64,000 nucleotides of DNA from an uncultured Clostridia bacterium (GTDB taxonomy: Bacteria > Bacillota > Clostridia > Oscillospirales > Acutalibacteraceae), in assembly GCA_944412495.1 (NCBI GenBank), contig CALYBL010000029.1, positions 1-64,000 of the forward strand, read 5' to 3'. Positions within the stretch are counted from its first letter, which is position 1, and each line of letters starts with the position of its first letter. The notes below the pieces were generated by a model, which saw nothing but the letters and a program-made list of their open reading frames with translations, did not search any database and was not told the DNA's origin. This document shows, piece after piece, positions 35,796 to 44,638 of this stretch. Both the position numbers and the translations under genes were made by a program.

Positions 35796-37019
35796 TTATG
35801 CAGCGGGGCTGACAGTGTCTGTCCCGCTGTTAAGACTGGCAAAATAATCTATTGCTGCCCTGACCTGGGAGTCGTTTTCGGGCTCAAGCCTGTAAAAATA
35901 CTTCGATTCGTCCTCAGTAAGCGAGACCGCGATATCCGGCTCAAGACCGGTGCCGTCAAAGTTCACACCGCTCGGCGGATAAAACTTTGCTATGGTTATC
36001 CGTATCGCGGAGCCGTCAGACAAATTATATGTCTGCTGCATAACGCCCTTGCCATACGTTTTTTCTCCTACTAATACTCCCTTGCCCATGTCCCTTACAG
36101 CCGCGGCAAAAAGCTCCGACGCGCTTGCAGTACTTCCGTTTGTGAGAACTGCCATAGGCAGGTCGACGCATTGCGCGTCAGAGGTAAACAGCTCCTCTCT
36201 GACACCGTTTTTGTATTCCGCCGATACAAGCACTCCCTCCGGCAGAATGCAGTCGAGCATCTCCTCCACAGAGGCAAGAGTGCCTCCGCCGTTATTGCGC
36301 AGGTCAAAAATCAGGCCGGCCGCGCCCTGCTGCTGCATGGAATCCACTGCGGCTTTGAATTGGTCAGGAGTGCTGTCGTTAAAATCAGTTATTTTTATAT
36401 ACCCGATATTGCCAATCATTTTCGACTGCACAGATACATCTGTATACTCCTGCCTTACTATAGTAAAATCAATAAACTCGCTGCCGCGCTGCACAGTAAA
36501 GCTTATCGATGTGCCGCTTTCTCCCCTTATGGCATTGACCGCCTCAGAATATCCGAGCTCATTTACATCTGTACCGTTCACACGGCAAATAAGGTCGCCT
36601 TTTAAAAGGCCGGAGGATGCCGCCGGAGTATTTTCCATTACATATGCAATATAGATATATCCGGTATCGACATCCTGATATACACTCACACCTATTCCTA
36701 CACTTTGCCCGGCCATCGACTGAAGTGCTGTTTTGTATTCCTCCGCCGTCATATATGCGCCCCACCTGTCGTCCAGCGCAGCTATATATCCAGCTGCCAT
36801 ACCGTCAGCTATATTGCCAGAGTCTACATCGTTTATATAGTTTTCCGATACTATCGCGTCTATCTCGTTAAGCTTGGTATAGCCCTCCTTCAGCGCCTCT
36901 ACGTCCGTGTAGTCTCTGTTGTAATATGCGACGGACACAATCTGAGATATGGTTATGGCCACCGACACCGCAATTATCATAAGCGCTATCGTAACACCCA
37001 GTGGTACTTTCTTGTTCAT
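35796..37019 (-). CDS. C-terminal processing peptidase, S41 family (CtpA-like)
   Basis: This 407-residue protein has an N-terminal membrane helix (8-30), a PDZ domain (about 100-185) and an S41 protease domain. The catalytic Ser299 (STASASE), Lys324 (TYGKG) and Gln328 are present in the spacing of Bacillus CtpB. It faces outside the membrane and trims or clears extracytoplasmic proteins. As the last gene behind ftsE, ftsX and an M23 hydrolase, it may degrade or activate that hydrolase. AAAGGAA precedes the ATG. Confidence 0.92.
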   Translation of the reverse strand: MNKKVPLGVTIALMIIAVSVAITISQIVSVAYYNRDYTDVEALKEGYTKLNEIDAIVSENYINDVDSGNIADGMAAGYIAALDDRWGAYMTAEEYKTALQSMAGQSVGIGVSVYQDVDTGYIYIAYVMENTPAASSGLLKGDLICRVNGTDVNELGYSEAVNAIRGESGTSISFTVQRGSEFIDFTIVRQEYTDVSVQSKMIGNIGYIKITDFNDSTPDQFKAAVDSMQQQGAAGLIFDLRNNGGGTLASVEEMLDCILPEGVLVSAEYKNGVREELFTSDAQCVDLPMAVLTNGSTASASELFAAAVRDMGKGVLVGEKTYGKGVMQQTYNLSDGSAIRITIAKFYPPSGVNFDGTGLEPDIAVSLTEDESKYFYRLEPENDSQVRAAIDYFASLNSGTDTVSPAA

Positions 37020-37171
37020 AGCATTTTTCCTTTCAGCAATGATTTATCTTAATGCCCAAATAAAATTATATACTTTAATTGCAAAAGTATTCGCATTCAA
37101 AAATCAGGCGTCTATATAAAGATGGGCCGCCTTTTGCAAAAAGCAGCCCAATTATTTATAAACTATGTATA

Positions 37172-38404
37172 TCAGCTAAAGTAATTCATGGGATTAACAG
37201 CGTTGTTCCTGCTATTTTTATGTATTTCAAAGTGGAGGTGCGGACCGGTGGAATTTCCCGTGCTTCCGACATAGCCGATAACCTGTCCGGCACTTACATG
37301 CGTGCCCACGCTCACTATACCCGGCTGTGACATGTGTCCGTACAGTGTATAATAACGAACTCCGTCGCTGCTCGTGCCGTGGTCTATCATTATATAATTC
37401 CCGTATCCGCCGGAATTATACTGATTTACAATTACAACACCGTCGGCAGCAGCGACTATAGGACTGCCGTATATTCCGCTCTTTGAAATATCAATACCCT
37501 TGTGCAGTCTGTCCCAGCGCGTACCGTAATATGAGGATATTGTATAGCAACTCGGTACCGGCCATGTAAACATATCACTCGCATACACATCTCCGTCTGA
37601 AGCCGAAGCGCCGGTATTGCCGTTGCTGAATTGCAAATCGTTATTTTCCTCTTCGGCCTTTCTCTGAGCTTCAGCGATCTCAGCATCAAGCTGTGCCATA
37701 GCCTCCTTATTATCCTCCTGCTCGCTTTCAAGCGTAGCTGTCTGATCCTCAATGGAAGAAATGGTGGCGTTGAGAGCCTCAAGCTCCTCTGTATACTGGA
37801 TATTGAGTGCCTGCAGATCCTTTTTGCGCTCCTCTGCCTCAGCCTTCTGTGCCTCTATCTCAGCCTTGGCAGCCTCAATTTCCGTCATCTTCTGCTTTAT
37901 GCTTTCCATCAGAGCATTATCTGCCTCGGTAACATTGCGAACAAGCTCAGAGCGCACAAAGTAATCCGTCAGATTATCTGCGCTCAGCAGCAGTTCAATC
38001 TGGGAGGTGCTGCCCGTCATGTATATGGCTCTCAGCCTTTCCTCGAAAAGAGCCTTTGCGTCCTGAAGCTCGACTTCCTTTTGCGCTATCTCTGCTTCCT
38101 TTTCAGTTATCTTAATCTCGGTCTGACCTATTTCGGCAACCACTGTGTCCAGCATTGCCTTTGTATTTGCAGCCTTTTCCTCATACTTTTCGGCGAGCGC
38201 CTGCTTGTCCGCCATGTCGGCTTCAAGAGCATCAATTTCTTCCTGAAGTCTTTCATTGGCTTCTTTCAGCTCCTGCTTTTGGTCCTGCTTTTCCTCAATG
38301 GAATCAGCACCGGCAAAATATCTCACGCTCGGTACAGTTAAAGTAACCAGAGCGGCGGACATGATTACTGCCGTAGATTTGATTATCGTCCCTTTAAGTC
38401 CCAC
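37172..38404 (-). CDS. coiled-coil M23 peptidoglycan hydrolase (EnvC/PcsB-like partner of FtsEX)
   Basis: This 410-residue secreted protein has an N-terminal hydrophobic segment (9-32) and a long coiled coil (about 35-250). A LytM/M23 domain at the C-terminus (277-410) has zinc ligands His301, Asp305 (HKGID) and His391 (HLHFE), with His357 and His389 completing the site. So unlike E. coli EnvC, the enzyme itself looks catalytically intact. Coiled-coil hydrolases encoded beside ftsEX are held inactive and switched on by FtsX. The start is GTG with AAGGAG 12 bp before it. Confidence 0.9.
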   Translation of the reverse strand: MGLKGTIIKSTAVIMSAALVTLTVPSVRYFAGADSIEEKQDQKQELKEANERLQEEIDALEADMADKQALAEKYEEKAANTKAMLDTVVAEIGQTEIKITEKEAEIAQKEVELQDAKALFEERLRAIYMTGSTSQIELLLSADNLTDYFVRSELVRNVTEADNALMESIKQKMTEIEAAKAEIEAQKAEAEERKKDLQALNIQYTEELEALNATISSIEDQTATLESEQEDNKEAMAQLDAEIAEAQRKAEEENNDLQFSNGNTGASASDGDVYASDMFTWPVPSCYTISSYYGTRWDRLHKGIDISKSGIYGSPIVAAADGVVIVNQYNSGGYGNYIMIDHGTSSDGVRYYTLYGHMSQPGIVSVGTHVSAGQVIGYVGSTGNSTGPHLHFEIHKNSRNNAVNPMNYFS

Positions 38405-38460
38405 GAATATGCACTCTCCTTAGTATGAATATTCTGTATATACTTACATGCTTAAGTTAA

Positions 38461-39393
38461 TTATAAAGCGCTGAACTCGCTGCCCTCACGGCGCAGATAC
38501 TTGGATATCGTTATAACGCTCGCTATGAGTCCGGCGATAATGCCGAGCGCAAGGAATATGAGAAGAATAATCCACATGAAGTTTGAGAAAGGCACAGGGT
38601 TAAAGCTCAATATGCTTATTATAGGCTCAAGCGCTCTTATAGCCACCTTATAAAGTAAGTATTCAACGCCGACCGTAAGCAGGGAGGCTATTATGCCCAG
38701 TGTAATGCCTTCAACCATAAACGGGAAACGTATAAAGCCGTTTGTTGCACCTACCGCCTTCATAATGCTTATTTCCAGCTTGCGGTTGAACATCGTTATA
38801 CGTACGGTGTTCGCGATTATTACAAGAGATATAAGCGAAAGCAGCACTATCATCCATATTCCAGCCGTGTTTATCGCACTTCTAACGGTAGTGAGTATAA
38901 CTGCTAAGTCGCGCGAGGAATCATAGCTGTCAACCCCGTCTACATTTTCTATCGCTGATATCGTCTGGTCATACTGTTCCAAATCTATCATGGAAGCACG
39001 TACGGTTTCCGGCAATATGGTGTTGCCCTCACCAAAATAGGCGTCAAAATACTGTTCATACTCCGGGCCCATTGTCTCAAGCACACCCTCAAGCGCCTGA
39101 CTGCTTGATATGTATATGGTTTCATCGGGATTTATATTGTCAAGGCTTCTTATCTGCTCATAAACCGACTGTACCTGCTCATCGCTCAGATCATCGTCAA
39201 GATAAATCATGACGACGTTCTGGCTTTCGATAGTGGACATTATTCTGTCCACATTCTCCGAAAAGGCTATCGCAAGGCCCATAAGCAGCATGCTCGCCAT
39301 AAGCACGCCGACAGATGCAATGGACATCATGCGGTTGAGCCATATGTTCTTGAGTCCCTCGCCGATGAGGTACCTTACACTTCTTGCCTTCAT
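38461..39393 (-). CDS. ftsX: cell division protein FtsX
   Basis: This 310-residue permease-like protein has four membrane helices. The large extracellular loop between helix 1 and 2 (about 45-175) is the part that contacts the hydrolase in other FtsEX systems. The start codon shares one base with the ftsE stop (TGATG), so translation is coupled; GGAGG stands inside the ftsE end. With FtsE it transmits ATP hydrolysis to the periplasmic or wall-side hydrolase at the septum. Confidence 0.94.
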   Translation of the reverse strand: MKARSVRYLIGEGLKNIWLNRMMSIASVGVLMASMLLMGLAIAFSENVDRIMSTIESQNVVMIYLDDDLSDEQVQSVYEQIRSLDNINPDETIYISSSQALEGVLETMGPEYEQYFDAYFGEGNTILPETVRASMIDLEQYDQTISAIENVDGVDSYDSSRDLAVILTTVRSAINTAGIWMIVLLSLISLVIIANTVRITMFNRKLEISIMKAVGATNGFIRFPFMVEGITLGIIASLLTVGVEYLLYKVAIRALEPIISILSFNPVPFSNFMWIILLIFLALGIIAGLIASVITISKYLRREGSEFSAL

Positions 39394-40115
39394 CAGAACA
39401 CACCTCCGGCGTTGTCCGCCACGATGTGCCCGGTTTCTATCATCACAACCCTGCGGTCAAAATCACGTACCAGCTGATGCTCATGCGTGACCATGAGAAT
39501 TGTGGTGCCGCGGCGGTTTATCTCCGTCAGCAGATCCACTATCTCATACGACATGTTCGGGTCAACGTTACCGGTAGGCTCGTCCGCGATTATCATAGAC
39601 GGCTTGTTGACCAGCGCCCTCGCAAGTCCTACGCGCTGCTGCTCACCGCCGGAAAGCTCACGTGGAAGACTGCGTGCCTTCCTGCCAAGGCCGACAAGAT
39701 TAAGCGCATATGATACTCTTTTGCGTATCTCGCGCTTTGATGCGCCGACAACATGCATCGGGAAAGCAACGTTTTCAAACACGTTCATGGTCGGAATAAG
39801 ACGAAAGTCCTGAAATACTATTCCCATAGTCCGCCGCAGCAGCGGGACTTCCTTCTTGCGCAGCGACGACATCTTAAAACCATTTACCAGTATCTCGCCG
39901 GCGTCGAGCTTCTCCTCATGTATTATGAGCTTTATAAAAGTGCTTTTGCCGGAGCCGGATGGGCCGACTATAAACACAAACTCTCCCTTATCTATTCTTA
40001 AATTTACATCTGAAAGGGCCTTGGTCCCGTTGTCATAGGTCTTATATACGCCCTTGAACTCTATAAGCGGCTGAGAGGCTCCGCTTGACAATACTTGCTG
40101 ATTAATTGTTCTCAA
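39393..40115 (-). CDS. ftsE: cell division ATP-binding protein FtsE
   Basis: This 240-residue ABC ATPase has Walker A GPSGSGKS (51-58), signature LSGGEQQ (154-160) and Walker B with ADEPT (177-181). It powers FtsX. The start is uncertain: the longest frame begins with TTG only 4 bp after the upstream stop and has no properly spaced ribosome site. Typical FtsE proteins begin near IEFKGVYK, about 17 residues further in, so translational coupling or a later non-ATG start is likely. Confidence 0.93.
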   Translation of the reverse strand: MRTINQQVLSSGASQPLIEFKGVYKTYDNGTKALSDVNLRIDKGEFVFIVGPSGSGKSTFIKLIIHEEKLDAGEILVNGFKMSSLRKKEVPLLRRTMGIVFQDFRLIPTMNVFENVAFPMHVVGASKREIRKRVSYALNLVGLGRKARSLPRELSGGEQQRVGLARALVNKPSMIIADEPTGNVDPNMSYEIVDLLTEINRRGTTILMVTHEHQLVRDFDRRVVMIETGHIVADNAGGVF

Positions 40116-40119
40116 CCTT

Positions 40120-41205
40120 TCAATACTTGACCGGATTAGCCGTTAAATATTTCTTTACCATAAGTGCTATTTTAAAGATTATGGCGTGGTCAAATTCACG
40201 CAGATCAAGCCCTGTGAGCTTTCTTATCTTTTCAAGCCTGTACACGAGAGTATTGCGGTGTACAAAAAGCTTTCTTGAAGTTTCGGACACGTTGAGGTTA
40301 TTCTCAAAGAAACGCTGTATTGTAAAGAGCGTCTCCTGGTCGAGGCTTTCTATTGAGCCCTTCTTGAATACCTCGTTGAGGAATGTCTCACACAGCGTGG
40401 TGGGCAGCTGATATATAAGCCGGGCTATGCCGAGATTATCATAGCTTACAATGCTTTTCTCCGTATCAAATACCTTGCCGACCTCAAGAGCCACCTGAGC
40501 CTCTTTAAACGAACGCGCAAGGTCCTTTATGTTGTTAACGCACGTGCCTATGCCGACAACTGCATATGTATAAAACTCACTCGAAAGCGTGTCGACTATC
40601 GAACGAGCAAGGTTTTCAAGGTCCTTAGTCTCAATTTCAGGCTTTACATCCTTTACAAGTGCAATATCGGTCTCGTTGACATTTATTATGAAGTCCTTGT
40701 TCTTTTCCGGGAATAGATTCTGTATTACGTCGTAAACCGATATGTCATTCTTGCTTACAACCCTTATAAGCAAAACAGCGCGGGATATGTCAGAATCAAA
40801 GTGAAGCTCCCTCGCCTTTATATATATGTCGCCCGGAAGAATATTGTCCAATATAACATTCTTTATAAAATTAGAGCGGTCGTATTTTTCATCATAGTAC
40901 TGCTTTATAGAGGAAAGTGCCACCGCAATGATTGACGCATAACGCGCCGCCTGAAGGTCCGCGCCCTCGACGAACACAATATATTCCGGATGCTGCGGCT
41001 GGCCGAACGGCTTATAGCTGATATTGCCGCGCACAAAACCATCATACGCGTTTGTCACATCCGAAGAGTTGATATCATGCGTTTCACCTATCCTTGTAAG
41101 GTCACTGCAGGAAATAACTGTAAAAGTATCGTCTAAAACGCCTATGGTACGGTCTATGGTTTCCTTCATCTGATGTACAACACCCTGGAAAAGACGGTTG
41201 GACAT
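40120..41205 (-). CDS. PucR/CdaR-type transcriptional regulator
   Basis: This 361-residue regulator ends in the PucR-type helix-turn-helix (about 295-355, with ENNLNVSETSRKLFVHRNTLVYRLEKI). The middle has a GGDEF-like beta domain typical of CdaR proteins, and the N-terminus is a possible sensor domain. It lies 4 bp upstream of ftsE and so heads the division-hydrolase operon, suggesting self-regulated control of it. The ATG at 41205 follows GAGGGG; the ATG six codons earlier is part of that site. It has a good sigma-A promoter. Confidence 0.85.
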   Translation of the reverse strand: MSNRLFQGVVHQMKETIDRTIGVLDDTFTVISCSDLTRIGETHDINSSDVTNAYDGFVRGNISYKPFGQPQHPEYIVFVEGADLQAARYASIIAVALSSIKQYYDEKYDRSNFIKNVILDNILPGDIYIKARELHFDSDISRAVLLIRVVSKNDISVYDVIQNLFPEKNKDFIINVNETDIALVKDVKPEIETKDLENLARSIVDTLSSEFYTYAVVGIGTCVNNIKDLARSFKEAQVALEVGKVFDTEKSIVSYDNLGIARLIYQLPTTLCETFLNEVFKKGSIESLDQETLFTIQRFFENNLNVSETSRKLFVHRNTLVYRLEKIRKLTGLDLREFDHAIIFKIALMVKKYLTANPVKY

Positions 41206-41271
41206 TTTTTCACTACCCCTCATCTGTAATAATTATCAAAATAGTAACGGCATTTTTACTTCTCTGTTGAT

Positions 41272-41300
41272 ATTTTACACAATCACAGATGATTTTTCAA
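41272..41300 (-). promoter_or_regulatory. sigma-A promoter of the pucR-type/ftsEX operon
   Basis: On the minus strand TTGAAA (41295-41300), 17 bp, TAAAAT (41272-41277). Confidence 0.65.
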
Positions 41301-41567
41301 GTGATAAATGGCTTTTTTTTAGTTGCAGATTACAAATAATTACAAATTTACAATTTGTTCATTTTTTATTAATAAATTTGCTCGGCATTCAAAAAAGCCT
41401 GAAATAATGCTGTTTTATCAGACTCACCGCTATTCGCATCGGTCTGCTCAAGATTGCTTTTGAGAAAAATTGAAGTTTACATATTATTTTATGTGTCATT
41501 TTGTAACCATATTTCCGTCGTAAGCCCCGTCAAGTCCGCATTATGGCTTTTTCATAATGGAAATTTG

Positions 41568-41576
41568 TGATATAAT
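41568..41576 (+). promoter_or_regulatory. extended -10 promoter of mnmA
   Basis: TG-A-TATAAT lies 110 bp before the start. The -35 is weak. Confidence 0.45.
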
Positions 41577-41686
41577 GCACTTGCGGCAGTCAAAAGGACA
41601 TCGGCGAATACCAAAATTTTTCGTCTTATGCCAACCGGAGAAGATACAAAAAGGCTGTCATTAACTAAAAGCAAAGGCGTGATTTG

Positions 41687-42772
41687 ATGTATCGCGGCAA
41701 AGTTTTGCTTGCCATAAGCGGCGGCGTTGATTCTACTGCGGCCGCTGTACTGCTCATGCAGTCGGGATATTATGTGGAGGGAGCTACAATGCGCCTGTGG
41801 TCGGACGACATATACTCCGCCGAAAAATGCGTTGAAGACTCTGCCGACGTATGCGCTGCATTAGGAATAAAACACCGCGTACTCAACTATAAAAACGATT
41901 TTAAGGACGAAATTGTGTCGTACTTTTTAAGAGAATATCAAAACGGCAGGACACCGAATCCCTGCGTGCTCTGCAACCGGCGGTTTAAGTTCGGCCGCTT
42001 CTACCGCGACGCGCTTGAGGACGGCTTTGATTTTATTGCCACCGGTCACTATGCCCGAATTTGTGAGTCGAACGGCAAAAAAGCAGTGCTGAGAGCAGCA
42101 TATCAACCGAAGGATCAGTCATACGTTCTTTATAATCTCAGGGAGGAGATGCTACAGCATATTCTTTTTCCGCTCGGTGATATAAGCAAGGCAGAGGCGA
42201 GAGCGCTTGCCGCCGAGTACAGGCTGCCGTCGGCCGAGAGCCGTGAAAGCCAGGAAATATGCTTTATCAAAAACGATGACTATATCGACTTTTTAAGCAG
42301 ATTCGGCCCGCCATCTCCAAGGGGCAATTTTGTGGATATGAGCGGGAATGTCCTCGGCGAGCACCGCGGCATTACAAGCTACACCGTCGGCCAGCGCAAG
42401 GGCTTGGGGATTACTTTCGGCGAGCCTAAGTATGTCGTCTCGATAAACGCCGACGACAACACGGTGACGCTGGGCGGCAATGAGGACACCTATTCCTCGG
42501 CCGTGGAATGCCGCGATTTCAGCTTTATAAGCGATGAATATTTAAAGCAATTTATGAAAAACAATTACTCCCATGCCGCGTACGGCGGGAAAATACAGGC
42601 AAAGATAAGGTATAAGGGCCCGCTTGCCGACGCAGATGCAGTTATATCTGACGGTGTTCTGCGCATAAGCTTCAAAGCTCCGCAGCGTGCCGCGACACCC
42701 GGACAGTCGGCGGTGCTGTACAGCGGTGATATGCTGCTTGGCGGCGGAGTTATAGACCATGTAATAAAATAG
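41687..42772 (+). CDS. mnmA: tRNA-specific 2-thiouridylase
   Basis: This 361-residue enzyme puts sulfur on the wobble uridine of Lys, Glu and Gln tRNAs. The PP-loop SGGVDS (11-16) binds ATP; the catalytic Cys93 (NPCVLC) and the persulfide Cys192 (EICF) are both present. The C-terminal beta-barrel is complete. The ATG at 41687 is preferred over the adjacent TTG because AAAGG is correctly spaced. The usual sulfur donor (a cysteine desulfurase) is not next door. Confidence 0.95.
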   Translation: MYRGKVLLAISGGVDSTAAAVLLMQSGYYVEGATMRLWSDDIYSAEKCVEDSADVCAALGIKHRVLNYKNDFKDEIVSYFLREYQNGRTPNPCVLCNRRFKFGRFYRDALEDGFDFIATGHYARICESNGKKAVLRAAYQPKDQSYVLYNLREEMLQHILFPLGDISKAEARALAAEYRLPSAESRESQEICFIKNDDYIDFLSRFGPPSPRGNFVDMSGNVLGEHRGITSYTVGQRKGLGITFGEPKYVVSINADDNTVTLGGNEDTYSSAVECRDFSFISDEYLKQFMKNNYSHAAYGGKIQAKIRYKGPLADADAVISDGVLRISFKAPQRAATPGQSAVLYSGDMLLGGGVIDHVIK

Positions 42773-42966
42773 TCGCGGCATCCCTTAAGCTTATCAGGAT
42801 GCCAAGTCTGTGATATTCGGCTGTGGTATTGATGAAACAAAACACATTTCATTATGGCAAACGGCAGCATCATAACAGCAGCAATAAATTCACAAGCAAT
42901 GATGGATTAATATACTTGATAAAAAACTTTACATATACATGCCTGTAAAACGGTCAATGCAAAAAA

Positions 42967-43000
42967 GCGGGTCTAAACGCGAACATGCGTCCAGACTCAG
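42967..43000 (-). repeat. dispersed hairpin repeat, copy C (hairpin only)
   Basis: Read on the minus strand it begins CTGAGTCTGGACGCATGTTC and ends in a T-run. It matches the hairpin part of the copies at 43451-43485 and 59236-59269, with several changes in its 3' arm. Confidence 0.6.
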
Positions 43001-43338
43001 TATGTCACCAAGCTGCAAAAGAGACGCCTAAAAAATTTGAAATGGTCTCAGGTCTGCAAAAGCCGGCAGTGAAAGCAAGCCGCCGCAAAAGCGTTTTTTG
43101 GCCGAGCAGACGAGCACGACTTTTTTTGCAGCATAGGGACAGCTCCTGCAAGCTCCGCCGGCGGCGGGTAGAGAGAGCAGGAATTGGCGCTGCGGTCGGC
43201 AACTTGTAAAGCGGCCTCAATACCGCAGACAGAGCCGGGTACCCGCGAGACGGCAGACATGGAAGCGGGCGGAGGACTTATTTTGAGGCCGCAGGCAAAA
43301 AAATAAGCCGAAGCAAAGTTCGCTTTGCTCCGACGTGG

Positions 43339-43492
43339 CAAGAGACAATAAAAAATGCTTTTCGATTTTAGTGTATTATGACCTCCGAGTGAATTCTTTA
43401 TGCTATTAAAGACAAGGTTAACGCCCCGTACGATGAAGTAAAAGAAAAAGCTGAATCCGGGACGCGGACATGCGTCCAGGCTCAGCCCGGCG
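43339..43492 (-). repeat. dispersed hairpin repeat, copy A
   Basis: Read on the minus strand it starts with GCCGGGCTGAGCCTGGACGC, followed by a CTTTTTCTTTTACT tail, a diverged middle part (with CTTTAATA near the centre) and ends TTGTCTCTTG. The same order and ends occur in the 59.2-kb copy. Confidence 0.65.
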
Positions 43493-43681
43493 TAATCATT
43501 CCAACAAAAGGAAAACATCGAAAACAACGATTTTTGCGGCGCTTTTCAAGCACCTTTCCTTTATATTTTTATACTAACATAAAGAACTCTGAAAATCAAG
43601 TGGTTGCAATGCTTTTTTGACCAGTTTTTTCAGCTTTTTTGCAGTAAACAGGTTCTGTGATTGAGTCAATCTCTTTAAATA

Positions 43682-43721
43682 ATCCCCTGAAACTAGACCT
43701 TACCAGTCTGTTTCAAGGGAT
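43682..43721 (-). terminator. terminator of the zinc-ribbon gene
   Basis: A long, nearly continuous stem (TCCC, TGAAAC, AGAC pairing) lies 20 bp past the stop; the T-run is weak. Confidence 0.6.
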
Positions 43722-43739
43722 CCATTCAGTCTATTAATT

Positions 43740-44162
43740 TTAGTATAATCTTACAAGTGTCAATCTTAGTGAAGCAAACCCGTTTTTCACAAACAAATCT
43801 GCCGATTGTGTCCCGCTTGGAATGTTTACCACATCACTTACCGTAGTTCCCCCACCACCGTACACTCCACCATCTCCATTTCCATAAATCATAGTAGGAG
43901 AAGTGATGCAACATTGAATTGCATGCGATTTTTCATCGATTTCAAATACTTTTGTTTCCCCATTTCTAATTGATGCAATTACTTGTCCGTCACAAATGAT
44001 TTGATATACTACTGCACAACCAAAAAAACTTGATGCTCTTTCAATTTTAATTTTTCTTAGCTTTGCTTTCTGGTAAGCTGACTCATTTTTCACCTTTGCT
44101 CCGCAGTATAAACAGAAAATGCTCTCGTCCGGAATGCTCTGGTTACATTTAGTGCATATCAT
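43740..44162 (-). CDS. zinc-ribbon protein of unknown function
   Basis: This 140-residue protein has an N-terminal zinc ribbon (CTKC at 3-6 and CLYC near 17-20). A beta-rich domain of about 90 residues (YQIICDGQVIASIRNGETK) and a Gly-rich segment GNGDGGVYGGGG follow. No membrane helix is seen. The start at 44162 follows AGGA; the upstream ATG belongs to that site. The DNA is clearly AT-richer than its neighbours and sits next to a tRNA gene and repeats, so acquisition by transfer is plausible. The function is unknown. Confidence 0.65.
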   Translation of the reverse strand: MICTKCNQSIPDESIFCLYCGAKVKNESAYQKAKLRKIKIERASSFFGCAVVYQIICDGQVIASIRNGETKVFEIDEKSHAIQCCITSPTMIYGNGDGGVYGGGGTTVSDVVNIPSGTQSADLFVKNGFASLRLTLVRLY

Positions 44163-44271
44163 TTTTTCATTCCTCATCGTTAATATAAATTATAGTCTTT
44201 ATAACTGCTTCACCTTTCTTAATATTATTATATCGCATTTTCCAATGTTTTTCAATATTTCCCTTTCATTT

Positions 44272-44313
44272 CCAAAAATAAAAGCACCTCTTACGAAGTG
44301 CTTTTATTTTTGG
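44272..44313 (-). terminator. terminator of tRNA-Thr, joined to its CCA end
   Basis: A perfect 16-bp stem (44272-44287 with 44298-44313) begins at the encoded CCA of the tRNA itself and ends in a T-rich arm. Confidence 0.85.
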
Positions 44314-44386
44314 AGCTGCTAACCAGATTCGAACTGGTGACCTCTTCCTTACCAAGGAAGTGCTCTGCCTACTGAGCCATAGCAGC
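44311..44386 (-). tRNA. tRNA-Thr (anticodon GGT)
   Basis: This 76-base cloverleaf lies on the minus strand. The acceptor stem GCTGCTA/TAGCAGC is perfect, the anticodon loop TTGGTAA gives GGT, the T-loop GTTCGAATC is standard, and CCA is encoded. A consensus promoter lies 33 bp upstream. Confidence 0.95.
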
Positions 44387-44418
44387 AATATTGTCTGAAA
44401 TAATCAGCGGCAAAAGTT

Positions 44419-44447
44419 ATTATATCAACATAAGCATGTTTTGTCAA
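44419..44447 (-). promoter_or_regulatory. consensus promoter of tRNA-Thr
   Basis: On the minus strand TTGACA (44442-44447), 17 bp, TATAAT (44419-44424). Confidence 0.85.
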
Positions 44448-44638
44448 CAGCTATAACGGCAAGTAAAAATTTATTCTCCACTCTTTAAGGTAAGCTTTTA
44501 TTCTTCTAAATTTATTGTGCCAGATGCAAGCGCGGCCGAATTCGCGGAAGTGTATACCGCGGCATATAGCGCACGACAGCATATTCAATCATTTTTATGC
44601 TGCACATTTGCCTGCAGGGCATGAAATGTATCCGCGCC

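Larger units (their letters stand above)
41206..41686. other. divergent promoter region pucR-type / mnmA
   Basis: The region is AT-rich, with a minus-strand promoter at 41272-41300 and an extended -10 for mnmA at 41568. I see no further structure. Confidence 0.4.
42773..43739. other. repeat-filled gap
   Basis: This 970-bp gap has two copies of a dispersed hairpin repeat (42967-43000 and 43339-43492), GC-rich repeat-like sequence between them (43040-43330), and a terminator at its right end. A 159-codon minus-strand frame across it (43048-43527) has low-complexity Pro/Ser/Ala/Cys composition and no ribosome site, so it is not called. Confidence 0.5.

Noticed and set aside
43048..43527. 159-codon minus-strand frame in the repeat-filled gap
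   Set aside because: It crosses repeat copy A, lacks a ribosome site, and the same repeat at 59.3 kb is not open in this frame.
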